From Clostridium sp. CS001 (GTDB lineage Bacteria > Bacillota > Clostridia > Clostridiales > Clostridiaceae), in NCBI RefSeq assembly GCF_020443565.1, contig NZ_JAIZZN010000010.1, positions 62,001-126,000 of the forward strand: DNA of 64,000 nt, given 5' to 3'. The position numbers and the translations under genes were made by a program. Shown here piece after piece: positions 1-8,311 of this stretch; positions within the stretch are counted from its first letter, which is position 1, and every line of letters begins with the position of its first letter. The notes below the pieces were generated by a model. The model saw only the letters and a list, made by a program, of their open reading frames with translations, was not told the origin of the DNA and searched no databases.

Positions 1-1
1 A

Positions 2-1153
2 GCTTATGATAACTTGATAAAAAAAGATGAAGAACTTTGCGGAGATAGGGTAGAAGTTATAAGGCTAGAAGATAGTACTATAATTGTACTTGCAGATGGC
101 CTCGGTAGTGGTGTAAAAGCTAATATATTAGCATCATTAACAGCTAAAATTGCAAGTACAATGCTTAAAGAGGGAGCAGATATTTACGAAACTGTAGATA
201 CCATAGTAAATACTCTTCCTGTTTGCAAAGTTAGGAATATTGCCTATTGCACTTTTACTCTTATAAAAGTTTATAATGACGGAAGGACATATATTGCGGA
301 ATATGATAATCCGCCGTTTTTTCTAATAAGGAATAAAACAGGTGTTGAAATTGATAAAAAGGAAAGTATAATTAATGATAAGAAAGTAGTGGAAAGTCAA
401 TTCACACTACAAGAAGGTGACGTACTAACTATAGTTAGCGACGGATGCATTCATGCCGGAATTGGGAATATGTTAAATTTAGGTTGGAGTTGGGACAATG
501 TACAAAATTACTTAATTAGAAATACACAGTGTAGGCGAAGTTCAAAAAACATTGCAAAGGATCTAATTCAAGTATGTTGGGATTTATATGGGGGAAAGCC
601 AGGGGATGATACTACAGCCCTATGTATAAAAGCTAGAAAACCAGAGTTCATTGATCTGTTTACAGGGCCACCTAAGGATGAGCGAAATGATAGCTCAATG
701 ATTAAAGAATTTATGAAAGGTCCTGGTAAAAAGATAATTTGTGGCGGAACGGCCTCTAATATTGCAAGTAGAGAGTTAAATCGTCCTATTAAAGTTGATC
801 TAACCTTTTATGATAAGGATGTACCACCTACAGCTACTATGGAGGGAATAGATTTAGTAACTGAAGGAGTTTTAACTTTGAGCAAAGCGCTAGAGAAGCT
901 AGCAAATTATGAGGCAGGATTTTTGCAACAAGAGTATTCCTGCGATTTAGAAGGCCTTGATGGAGCCAGTAGACTTGTTAAGATGCTAATTGAAGATTGT
1001 ACTCATTTTAACTTATGGATAGGAAAGGCTATAAATCCAGCGCATCAAAATCCTAACTTTCCTGTAGATTTAAGTATTAAGCTAAAACTTGTAGACAAAT
1101 TAGTAAAACATATGAAAAAACTTGGTAAGTACGTTACTATTAATTATTTATAA
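2..1153 (+). CDS. SpoIIE/PP2C-type serine phosphatase, 5'-truncated by window edge
   Basis: The frame is open to the left edge, so the protein begins outside the window; the first in-frame TTG at 14 is not a convincing start because it has no ribosome binding site. Visible PP2C/SpoIIE phosphatase motifs are the metal-binding ADGLGSGVKA near residue 30 and GDDTTAL near residue 200. A C-terminal part of about 150 residues follows that I do not recognise (GPGKKIICGGTASNIA). Known from other anaerobes: phosphatases of this type are encoded beside NADH-linked [FeFe] hydrogenases. Here it converges on hydA and shares a bidirectional terminator with it, so a role in controlling hydrogenase or a redox-sensing kinase is an inference. 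The phosphatase fold is fairly certain; the target is unknown. Confidence 0.8.
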   Translation, partial: AYDNLIKKDEELCGDRVEVIRLEDSTIIVLADGLGSGVKANILASLTAKIASTMLKEGADIYETVDTIVNTLPVCKVRNIAYCTFTLIKVYNDGRTYIAEYDNPPFFLIRNKTGVEIDKKESIINDKKVVESQFTLQEGDVLTIVSDGCIHAGIGNMLNLGWSWDNVQNYLIRNTQCRRSSKNIAKDLIQVCWDLYGGKPGDDTTALCIKARKPEFIDLFTGPPKDERNDSSMIKEFMKGPGKKIICGGTASNIASRELNRPIKVDLTFYDKDVPPTATMEGIDLVTEGVLTLSKALEKLANYEAGFLQQEYSCDLEGLDGASRLVKMLIEDCTHFNLWIGKAINPAHQNPNFPVDLSIKLKLVDKLVKHMKKLGKYVTINYL

Positions 1154-1188
1154 AAAAGGTAGCAGTTTTTGTTAAACTGCTACCTTTT
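1154..1188. terminator. bidirectional intrinsic terminator
   Basis: A 15-bp perfect stem (1154-1168 with 1174-1188, loop TTGTT) has A-rich and T-rich flanks on both sides. It lies between the convergent phosphatase and hydA genes and can end both transcripts. Confidence 0.85.
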
Positions 1189-1196
1189 CTTTAATA

Positions 1197-2933
1197 CTAT
1201 TTACGTTTTACATAATGTGTGTGAAGAAGTTCGTGAGCTTTTTCTCCATACGGCTCTCCAAGGAACTCTTCATATATTTTTATGATGGATGGATTCTCAT
1301 GAGATTTTCTTATTATCTTGTTTTTATCTTCACTATATAAAACAGACATTCTCTTTGATAATATATCTTCATAATCATTTGAGTAAGGTTGTCCGCCACC
1401 ATTAATACATCCACCAGGGCAAGCCATGATTTCAATTAAGTGATAGTTAGCTTCTCCAGACCTAATCGCTTCTAATAATTTACGAGCATTTCCAAGTCCA
1501 CTAGCGATAGCAACTTTAACATCAAGATCGTTAATTTTTACAGAAGCTTCTTTTATGCCATCCATACCTCTTACTGCTTCAAAATCTACATTTTCAAGTG
1601 TTTCATTTGTAAGCCATTCATAAGCAGTTCTAAGTGCAGCTTCCATAACTCCACCAGATGTACCGAATATAACCCCAGCACCAGTAGATTCGCCTAATGG
1701 GCTATCGAATTCTCCTTCTGGTAATGAATTGAAATCAATTCCAGCTTCTTTTATCATTTTAGCAAGTTCTCTTGTACTTATAACTATGTCAACATCTGGT
1801 ACTCCATCTGTAGCCATTTCCGGCCGCGCAGCTTCATACTTCTTTGCAAGACAAGGCATTACAGATACAACTATCATGTTTTCAGCGGTAACATTCATTT
1901 TTTGTGCAAGGTATGTTTTAGCAACAGCACCCCACATTTGTTGTGGTGACTTACAAGTAGATGGAATGTCTAATAAATCATTAAACTGATGCTCAAAGAA
2001 TTTAACCCAACCAGGACAACAACTAGTAAGCATTGGAAGCTTTCCACCATGTTGTAATCTATGAGCAAATTCACTGGCTTCTTCCATTATTGTTAAGTCA
2101 GCTGCAAAGTCAGTATCAAATACTTTATGGAACCCCAAAGCTCTTAAAGCAGAAACCATTTTTCCAGTAACAGGAGTGCCATGTGGAAGTCCAAATTCTT
2201 CACCAAGAGCAGCTCTAACTGCAGGAGCAGTTTGAACAACAACAACCTTTTCTGTTTGGTCTAAAGCATTCCAAACTTTTGATGAGTTATTTACTTCTGT
2301 TAATGCACCAGTTGGGCATACAGCAACGCATTGTCCACAGAAAGTACAAGCAGTGTCTCCCATTGGTAATCCAAAAGCAGGAGATACAACAGTGTCAAAG
2401 CCTCTGTTTATACCAGATAAAACTCCAACAGTTTGAACTTCATTACATGCAGTTTCGCAGCGTCTGCACAATATACATTTATCTAAGTTTCTAACAATAG
2501 AACTACTTGAATTATCCATAGGGTAAGTTGACATTGCACCCTTATAGTGAATTTCACGAATACCTAGTTCTGCAGCTAATCTTTGTAATTCACACATAGT
2601 ATTTTTTTCGCATAATAAGCAATCTTGTGGGTGATCAGAAAGAATTAATTCAAGAACAGTTCTACGTGCTTTAATAGCTCTAATAGAAGTTGTCTTTATA
2701 TCCATTCCATCTGTAGCAGGAGTACAGCAGGCAGGGGCTAAGTTTCTCCTTCCTGTAACTTCAACCACACATACACGGCAAGAACCTGGATGGTTTGTAG
2801 TTTTGCCATCATGCATATTTAAATGGCATAATGTAGGGATATTTATATTTAACATTCTAGCAGCTTGTAGAATAGTTGTGCCTTGTTCTACTTGAATTTC
2901 TTTATCGTTTATAGTAAGGGTAATTAAACTCAC
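1197..2933 (-). CDS. hydA: [FeFe] hydrogenase catalytic subunit HydA (NAD-linked, multi-subunit type)
   Basis: Catalytic subunit for reversible H2 formation. From the N-terminus: a [2Fe-2S] domain (Cys about 36, 52, 55, 69), the His-ligated [4Fe-4S] site (HPQDCLLC...C, about 101-114), two ferredoxin clusters (CILCRRCETAC about 153 and CTFCGQCVAVC about 196), then the H-cluster with all three signatures: TSCCPGW, MPCLAKK and MACPGGCINGGG. It ends soon after the H-domain, without the C-terminal extra [2Fe-2S] domain of the Thermotoga enzyme. I chose GTG at 2933 because AGAGGTG sits six bases upstream; the longer GTG start at 2942 lies inside that ribosome binding site. Third gene of hydC-hydB-hydA. 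The three-subunit make-up matches electron-bifurcating hydrogenases that couple NADH and ferredoxin to H2. Confidence 0.95.
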   Translation of the reverse strand: MSLITLTINDKEIQVEQGTTILQAARMLNINIPTLCHLNMHDGKTTNHPGSCRVCVVEVTGRRNLAPACCTPATDGMDIKTTSIRAIKARRTVLELILSDHPQDCLLCEKNTMCELQRLAAELGIREIHYKGAMSTYPMDNSSSSIVRNLDKCILCRRCETACNEVQTVGVLSGINRGFDTVVSPAFGLPMGDTACTFCGQCVAVCPTGALTEVNNSSKVWNALDQTEKVVVVQTAPAVRAALGEEFGLPHGTPVTGKMVSALRALGFHKVFDTDFAADLTIMEEASEFAHRLQHGGKLPMLTSCCPGWVKFFEHQFNDLLDIPSTCKSPQQMWGAVAKTYLAQKMNVTAENMIVVSVMPCLAKKYEAARPEMATDGVPDVDIVISTRELAKMIKEAGIDFNSLPEGEFDSPLGESTGAGVIFGTSGGVMEAALRTAYEWLTNETLENVDFEAVRGMDGIKEASVKINDLDVKVAIASGLGNARKLLEAIRSGEANYHLIEIMACPGGCINGGGQPYSNDYEDILSKRMSVLYSEDKNKIIRKSHENPSIIKIYEEFLGEPYGEKAHELLHTHYVKRK

Positions 2934-2981
2934 AGCTTGCACCTCTTTCTCATATTTTATATTTTACAACTGATTGTCATA

Positions 2982-4877
2982 TTATTTTTTAATAATTGCA
3001 TTAACTGGACATGCAGTTTGACATGCACCACACTTAATACATGCAGCTTGATCAATAACATGTAATGTTTTAACTTTTCCACTAATACAGTTAACAGGAC
3101 ATTGTCTTGCACATTTTGTACAACCTATACATTTATCAGTGATATTGTATCTTAATAAGTCCTTACATACTCCAGAAGGACAAGTCTTATCATATACATG
3201 AGCTTCATATTCACTTTGGAAGTATTTCATAGTGCTTAATATTGGATTTGGAGCAGTTTGTCCAAGACCGCATAATGAAGTATCTTTGATAGTATTTGCA
3301 AGTGATTTTAGTTTATCAAGATCTTCTTTTGTTCCTTTTCCTTTTGAAATCTTTTCAAGCATTTCAAGGAGACGTTTATTTCCTATTCTACAAGGACTAC
3401 ATTTACCACAAGACTCTTCAACAGTAAATTCCAAGTAGAATTTAGCTATATCAATCATACAGTTATCTTCATCCATAACAATCATACCACCAGAACCCAT
3501 CATAGATCCTATAGCACTTAGTGATTCATAATCAATTGGAGTATCTAAGAATTCTGCTGTAATACATCCGCCTGATGGTCCACCTGTTTGAACAGCTTTA
3601 AATTCACGGCCATTCTTAATTCCGCCACCAATATCGTATATAATTTCTCTTAGAGTAGTTCCCATTGGAACTTCAACAAGACCAACATTATTGATTTTAC
3701 CAGCAAGAGCAAAAACTTTTGTGCCCTTAGATGTTGCTGTACCTATGGAACTGTACCATGCAGCACCTTTGTTAATGATAGCTGGAATATTAGCAAGAGT
3801 TTCAACGTTATTAACACAAGTTGGTTTATTCCATAATCCACTTTGTGCTGGGAATGGTGGTTTATTAGTTGGTTCTCCACGTTCACCTTCAATAGAATGA
3901 ATTAATGCAGTTTCTTCTCCGCATACGAAAGCACCAGCACCATATTTAATTTCTATATCAAAGCTAAAATCAGTTCCTAAAATATTTTTCCCAAGAAGTC
4001 CACACTCGCGAGCTTGTTCTATAGCAATTCTTAATCTGCTAATTGCAAGAGGATATTCTGCTCTAATATAAATACAACCGATTGAAGCTCCAATGCTATA
4101 ACCTGCTATAGCCATGGCTTCAAGAACACTATGAGGGTCACCTTCAAGAATAGAACGATCCATGAAAGCACCTGGGTCTCCTTCATCAGCATTACAGATT
4201 ATATATTTTTGATCAGCATCATACATTTTAGCGAAAGCCCACTTCTTACCTGTTGGGAAGCCACCGCCACCTCTGCCTCTTAAACCTGAATCAATTATTA
4301 ATTTTATAATATCATCTTGAGTCATTTCTGTGATTACCTTGCCCAGGGCTATATAGCCATCTTCAGCAATGTATTCTTTTATATCTTCAGGATTGATAAG
4401 TCCACAGTTTCTAAGTGCAATTCTCACTTGCTTCTTATAAAAAGGCATATCTTCCTGTTTCTTTATTTTTGTTTTTATAGTTGGTTCCTGAAATAAAAGT
4501 CTATCCACCGTTATTCCTTTTAATAAGTGTTCTCTAACTATTTCTTCTGCATCGCTTGGCTTAACATTAACGTAGAAAACGTTATCAGGAGAAACCTTAA
4601 CGATTGGACCTTTTTCACAAAATCCAAAGCAACCAGTTATAGCAGCAGTTACTTCATCAGCTAGTCCACAGGCAGTAATTTCTTTTTGAAGATTTGCTAA
4701 TATTTCATCACCTTGAGCTGACTTACAGCCTGTACCGCCACAAATTGATAAATACCTTGTACATCTACTGCCTTCTGAAGATAATTCAAGGTCTTCGTTT
4801 ATCTTTCTCAGTTCTAGCAATGAATTATATCTATTTTGAATGTTTTTAAGTTCATCAAAAGAATTAATGTTATTCAA
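2982..4877 (-). CDS. hydB: NADH-linked hydrogenase flavoprotein subunit HydB (NuoF-like)
   Basis: NADH/FMN subunit of the hydrogenase. The order of domains is an N-terminal thioredoxin-like [2Fe-2S] domain (CGGTGCKSA near 46, CFGFCEKGP near 83), the NuoF core with the glycine-rich NADH/FMN motif GRGGGGFPTGKKW near residue 200 and NADEGDPGAFMDRS, a SLBB-type segment, the NuoF cluster ESCGKCSPCRIG near 480, and two C-terminal ferredoxin clusters (CIGCTKCARQC, CIKCGACQTAC). The start is TTG with an excellent AGGAGGG ribosome binding site. The 631 residues match the bifurcating HydB family. It is encoded between hydC and hydA with short gaps, so the three are surely one transcript and one complex. 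Confidence 0.95.
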   Translation of the reverse strand: MNNINSFDELKNIQNRYNSLLELRKINEDLELSSEGSRCTRYLSICGGTGCKSAQGDEILANLQKEITACGLADEVTAAITGCFGFCEKGPIVKVSPDNVFYVNVKPSDAEEIVREHLLKGITVDRLLFQEPTIKTKIKKQEDMPFYKKQVRIALRNCGLINPEDIKEYIAEDGYIALGKVITEMTQDDIIKLIIDSGLRGRGGGGFPTGKKWAFAKMYDADQKYIICNADEGDPGAFMDRSILEGDPHSVLEAMAIAGYSIGASIGCIYIRAEYPLAISRLRIAIEQARECGLLGKNILGTDFSFDIEIKYGAGAFVCGEETALIHSIEGERGEPTNKPPFPAQSGLWNKPTCVNNVETLANIPAIINKGAAWYSSIGTATSKGTKVFALAGKINNVGLVEVPMGTTLREIIYDIGGGIKNGREFKAVQTGGPSGGCITAEFLDTPIDYESLSAIGSMMGSGGMIVMDEDNCMIDIAKFYLEFTVEESCGKCSPCRIGNKRLLEMLEKISKGKGTKEDLDKLKSLANTIKDTSLCGLGQTAPNPILSTMKYFQSEYEAHVYDKTCPSGVCKDLLRYNITDKCIGCTKCARQCPVNCISGKVKTLHVIDQAACIKCGACQTACPVNAIIKK

Positions 4878-4891
4878 TGTATTTCCCTCCT

Positions 4892-5371
4892 CTACTTTTC
4901 ATACTCAGCTAGTATTCTATCTACTTGGTCCACTGTAACATGACCATAAACTTTATCGTTAATGGTTACTACAGGTGCAAGACCACAGGCACCTACACAT
5001 CTTAATGAACCTACTGTAAATTTACCATCGCTAGTAGTTTCTCCAGTTTTGATGTTTAACTTCTTCTCAAATTCGTTAAGTACATCACCAGAACCTCTAA
5101 CAAAACAAGCAGTTCCCATACAGACATTTACTACATATTCCCCTCTTGGTTTAATAGTGAAGTAGGAATAGAAAGTTACAACACCATAAACTTTGGAAAC
5201 AGGAACATTTAATTTTTCTGCTACAAAGGCTTGTACTTCTTGAGGTAAGTATCCAAATAGACCTTGCGCTTTATGAAGTACTTCAATAAGGGCACCGTCT
5301 TTACTTGGAAGGTCATTAATAAACTCTTCTAAAATCCTAAAACTTTCTTGGTTTAAACAATTAGAACACAC
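4892..5371 (-). CDS. hydC: Hydrogenase [2Fe-2S] subunit HydC (NuoE-like)
   Basis: Small thioredoxin-fold electron-transfer subunit of the NADH-linked hydrogenase. The four cluster cysteines follow the NuoE pattern: CMGTAC in the middle and CVGACG towards the C-terminus; KVYGVVTFYSYF is a typical family signature. Length 159 residues is normal. Starts at GTG with AAAGGAGG about nine bases upstream. It is the first gene of the leftward hydCBA operon, 14 bases ahead of hydB, and lies downstream of a long intergenic region with a possible Rex site. Confidence 0.95.
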   Translation of the reverse strand: MCSNCLNQESFRILEEFINDLPSKDGALIEVLHKAQGLFGYLPQEVQAFVAEKLNVPVSKVYGVVTFYSYFTIKPRGEYVVNVCMGTACFVRGSGDVLNEFEKKLNIKTGETTSDGKFTVGSLRCVGACGLAPVVTINDKVYGHVTVDQVDRILAEYEK

Positions 5372-5511
5372 TAAAATATACCTCCTTTAAGATACATAAA
5401 TATATTATATTATAGATAGGAACAACTATAAAATTTTAAAATTCTATTGTGGATCTATAATATTAAGCAATATACCACATTAAAAGTTACATATGAATTG
5501 TAAAAAAAACA

Positions 5512-5529
5512 TTGTGAAAAATTTAACTT
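5512..5529. promoter_or_regulatory. possible Rex (NADH/NAD+ sensor) operator upstream of hydCBA
   Basis: TTGTGAA-AAAT-TTAACTT resembles the Rex consensus TTGTGAA/TTGTTAA-N4-TTAACAA. The left half is perfect; the right half deviates at its last two bases. It lies about 140 bp upstream of hydC, an expected target since Rex controls hydrogen and fermentation genes in clostridia. AT-richness makes chance matches likely, so this is tentative. Confidence 0.3.
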
Positions 5530-6049
5530 TCATGATATAAGATTATAGCATTAAAGTAATGAGTAAAATATATAGAATAAGTAGAACTTACACATATATA
5601 ATACATAAATGACAATAATATACCAAACTATCAGATTAATGATGTAAATTATTCATGTTATTCACAGGTCATTGCAAATATGAAGCATAATGCATCATAT
5701 ACAGTATAATATTATTTATGCAAAAAATCCACTAAATATTAAGAAAGTTTTTATTATTGCGAGTACACAGAAAACTACTATGAAAAGGTTTAAATAAAGA
5801 TGAGGTTACATCAAAAATTATTTCATGGTAAAAGAAATTAAGTTTGTTTTACCATGACAAAATGTTGATATTAAAAGAATAAAAATATTACAATAATAAT
5901 ATGTAAAACTTGTATACTAATGCTAGTTATGATATGATTTATTTAGTATCCTAAAAAGATCGGATGTATTATAAATTTTGATATTTTCAAGAGATAATAA
6001 ATAAAGTAAATGGAATAATTAGTACAAAAAACAATCTTTTAAGACCTTT
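5530..6049. other. long AT-rich intergenic region, no gene seen
   Basis: The gap between the hydC start (5371) and the peptide gene (6230) is about 860 bases. No reading frame with a ribosome binding site and coding character was found on either strand between 5530 and 6049, and no tRNA-like fold. It must hold the hydCBA promoter and the start of the rightward leader. The structured part begins at about 6050 and is listed separately. Confidence 0.5.
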
Positions 6050-6112
6050 TTAACAACTTTTATAGTTGTTAAGAGCCACTTAGTGGTTCATGAACTTGAT
6101 TTAAAGGCCGAT
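6050..6112 (+). promoter_or_regulatory. structured leader with consecutive hairpins and left arm of a 13-bp inverted repeat
   Basis: Two adjacent hairpins are visible: TTAACAACT/AGTTGTTAA (6050-6058 with 6064-6072) and GAGCCACT/AGTGGTTC (6073-6080 with 6082-6089, one G-U pair). TTTAAAGGCCGAT at 6100-6112 then has its exact reverse complement at 6322-6334, beyond the peptide gene. Each arm can also fold locally (AAGG-CCGATA-CCTT here), so alternative structures are possible. It matches no riboswitch family I know. Confidence 0.4.
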
Positions 6113-6163
6113 ACCTTATTATTTTAAATTTGTTACAAAATTATTATTTTTAATATGCATCTT

Positions 6164-6177
6164 AATGTAGCTACATT
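6164..6177. promoter_or_regulatory. 14-bp perfect palindrome upstream of the peptide gene
   Basis: AATGTAGCTACATT is perfectly palindromic and ends 52 bases before the peptide start codon, in the probable promoter region. This form suits a dimeric regulator, but the regulator is unknown. Confidence 0.3.
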
Positions 6178-6229
6178 ATGATATGCTATGGTGAAAGCTT
6201 ATTAATTTAGATTGAAAGGGGGTTTGAAA

Positions 6230-6310
6230 ATGAAAAAATTAACTACAATATTATTAGTTATATTAGCACTTGCTATAGCTGGTGGTTCAACAGTTACTTG
6301 GGTTTGGTAA
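6230..6310 (+). CDS. 26-residue hydrophobic peptide, candidate secreted or signalling peptide
   Basis: ATG at 6230 follows a strong AAAGGGGG ribosome binding site seven bases upstream and codes for 26 residues. The product has a short basic start (MKK), a hydrophobic core rich in Ile, Leu and Ala, then the tail AGGSTVTWVW. It looks like a bare signal or membrane peptide, with an Ala-Gly-Gly region that could be a processing point and an aromatic C-terminus. It is 42 bases upstream of the HD-GYP gene and is enclosed by a 13-bp inverted repeat (6100-6112/6322-6334). Aromatic-ended short peptides serve as pheromones in some Firmicutes, but I know no family that includes this one, so a signalling role is only an inference. 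Confidence 0.6.
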   Translation: MKKLTTILLVILALAIAGGSTVTWVW

Positions 6311-6321
6311 TATAAAGGTTG

Positions 6322-6334
6322 ATCGGCCTTTAAA
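6322..6334 (+). promoter_or_regulatory. right arm of 13-bp inverted repeat before the HD-GYP gene
   Basis: ATCGGCCTTTAAA is the exact reverse complement of 6100-6112. It also forms a local hairpin with the AAAGG at 6314-6318. It ends just before the AGGGGG ribosome binding site of the next gene, so pairing here could modulate that gene's translation or transcription. Confidence 0.4.
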
Positions 6335-6352
6335 ATATATAGGGGGATACAA

Positions 6353-7621
6353 ATGAAAAAACTACCACTAAAGCTAAATCTTTTTCTTATAAGTATATAT
6401 AGTGTAACATTTATAGCCTTATCATTCTTTATTATTCAAACTCCATTACAAGTTAATATTGATAACTATGGTAATATAGTTTTTTTTATTATGTTAACAG
6501 CATTAACTGAAAGCTGTACAGTAATCTTTAGAGATATGTCTTTTAGTACTAGTTTTGCAACCCAATTGGCTTGCTATTTGTTGTTTGGACCATATATGAC
6601 TTTATTTATAATTATTTTGGGGTTTTCGGCTAGGGTATTGAAGGTTAAGAATGGATATCAACATATCTTAAATACGCCAATGTATGGTACCCTTTTTAAT
6701 TATTGTATTTTAATTTTGGCTGTTTTATGTGGTAACTATATCTACTTGCTAAATGGAGGTACTTTTTCAATTGATAATCTTTCAAGCAATGTGGTTCAAA
6801 TAATTTTATTTTGTTTGATATTTTTTATTGTAAATACTGTAGTAATTTCAATCTTATCAGCCTTAATGACTAATAAAAACGTTATTTATGTATTGATTGG
6901 TAATATAAGGCTTATAATTTTAAACATTTTAGTAATTGCTCCATTTGGAATTATATTAGCTTATGCATTTTATAAGTTTGGTTATGGGGGTGTAATAATA
7001 ATACTATGCCCTATAGTATTAACTAGGTATACTTTCTCATTATATATAAAATCAAAATCTCAATACATTGAAACAGTAGATGCACTTATGCTTGCCATGG
7101 AGGCAAGAGACAAATATACAGAAGGACATTCCAAAAGAGTGGCTGAAATCTCCACAAATATAGCAAAACAGTTAAAGTATAATGATTGGAAGATCGAACA
7201 ATTAAATATGGCTGCGCTACTCCATGATGTTGGGAAGATAGGAATAGATGACAACATCTTAAACAAGCCTGGTGATCTAACAAAGGAAGAATTTGATACG
7301 ATAAAGACTCACCCTCAAATTGGATACAATATTTTAAAGGATATTAAAAGTTTAGAAAGTATATTGCCTATTGTACGCAACCACCATGAGAGATATGATG
7401 GAAAAGGCTATCCAGATGGTAAAAAAGCAGAGAAGTTAAACCTTGATGTTTTTATTGTCCAACTTGCAGACTCTATTGATGCTATGTCTACAGACAGGCC
7501 TTACAGAAAAGCCTTACATAACGATGAAATTATAGAAGAGGTTAAGAATAATTCTGGAAGTCAGTTTCATCCAAAGGTAGTTGAAGCATATTTAAAAGTG
7601 CTAAAAAAAACAGAAAAGTAA
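6353..7621 (+). CDS. multi-pass membrane HD-GYP domain protein (putative c-di-GMP phosphodiesterase)
   Basis: The N-terminal 225 residues or so form about six membrane segments resembling MASE-type sensor regions; the C-terminal 190 form an HD-GYP domain. Visible motifs are EGHSKRVAEI, LLHDVGKIGI (metal-binding HD), HPQIGYNIL and HHERYDGKGYP (the GYP signature), so the catalytic residues look intact. The family hydrolyses cyclic di-GMP at the membrane face. ATG at 6353 has AGGGGG upstream. It follows the small peptide gene and is followed with about 12 bases by a DUF5317 membrane protein, suggesting one transcript. An attractive but untested idea is that the membrane part senses the peptide or a partner protein. 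Confidence 0.88.
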   Translation: MKKLPLKLNLFLISIYSVTFIALSFFIIQTPLQVNIDNYGNIVFFIMLTALTESCTVIFRDMSFSTSFATQLACYLLFGPYMTLFIIILGFSARVLKVKNGYQHILNTPMYGTLFNYCILILAVLCGNYIYLLNGGTFSIDNLSSNVVQIILFCLIFFIVNTVVISILSALMTNKNVIYVLIGNIRLIILNILVIAPFGIILAYAFYKFGYGGVIIILCPIVLTRYTFSLYIKSKSQYIETVDALMLAMEARDKYTEGHSKRVAEISTNIAKQLKYNDWKIEQLNMAALLHDVGKIGIDDNILNKPGDLTKEEFDTIKTHPQIGYNILKDIKSLESILPIVRNHHERYDGKGYPDGKKAEKLNLDVFIVQLADSIDAMSTDRPYRKALHNDEIIEEVKNNSGSQFHPKVVEAYLKVLKKTEK

Positions 7622-7633
7622 GTGGGGAATAAA

Positions 7634-8167
7634 ATGTTTATTGAAGGATTAATATTTGCAGTGATTATAGGATACATATTAAAAGGAAACATAAAGAATT
7701 TAGAAAATGTAGATGTAAAAGGAGTGAATTTTGTTTTTATATCCTTTTTCATAGAATTTTTTATTATTATAGGCATAAGAAAGGGTCTTTTTAGTATAGG
7801 TATCTTTACATACATATTAGATTTTTTCATGTATATTTTATTGGCAGTGTTTGTTTACTTTAATAGAAAAAATAAGTATATAGTACTTATGGGATTAGGG
7901 TTTTTGCTAAATGCTATTCCAATCTTTTTAAATGGAGGAGCAATGCCAGTGAGTGCTAAAGCGGCAACTGCTGCTGGGCTTAGTTTAAATATGAGCAAAG
8001 AAGGTCTTTATACATTAATAAGTGAAAATACTAGGGTTTGGTTCTTAGGAGATATCATTCCCCTAACTTTCTTAAGGAATTTCGCTATAAGCATAGGGGA
8101 TATTCTTACTCTGCTAGGACTAATGTTATTTATCATTACTGGAATGAGAAAAACAGCTAAAAATTAG
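7634..8167 (+). CDS. DUF5317 family membrane protein
   Basis: A protein of about 177 residues with four to five membrane segments, a conserved-looking loop LNGGAMPVSAKAA in the middle and RVWFLGDIIPL near residue 145. These fit the uncharacterised DUF5317 family. I chose ATG at 7634, with GGGGA upstream, over the in-frame GTG at 7622 that touches the previous stop. It follows the HD-GYP gene directly and probably works with it. Its stop codon lies inside the downstream terminator hairpin. Function unknown. Confidence 0.75.
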   Translation: MFIEGLIFAVIIGYILKGNIKNLENVDVKGVNFVFISFFIEFFIIIGIRKGLFSIGIFTYILDFFMYILLAVFVYFNRKNKYIVLMGLGFLLNAIPIFLNGGAMPVSAKAATAAGLSLNMSKEGLYTLISENTRVWFLGDIIPLTFLRNFAISIGDILTLLGLMLFIITGMRKTAKN

Positions 8168-8180
8168 CTGTTTTATTATT
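8150..8180 (+). terminator. intrinsic terminator of the HD-GYP/DUF5317 operon
   Basis: AAAACAGCTAA (8150-8160) pairs with TTAGCTGTTTT (8164-8174) and a T-rich tract follows. The DUF5317 stop codon (8165-8167) lies inside the stem. Confidence 0.85.
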
Positions 8181-8311
8181 TTGACATTTATCTATAAAAA
8201 AATAATCATTAGATTATGTTAGTAATGTTAACAATATTTTCATTAGATTTTTATATTAAATGGTATATAATTTAGTGTACAAGTTTAATTTCATAAGAGG
8301 GGGCAACTAAC

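Noticed and set aside
5372-6049. Small genes or a tRNA in the long hydC-peptide intergenic region
   Set aside because: Short frames are present, as expected in AT-rich DNA, but none has a ribosome binding site plus coding character, and no cloverleaf was found.
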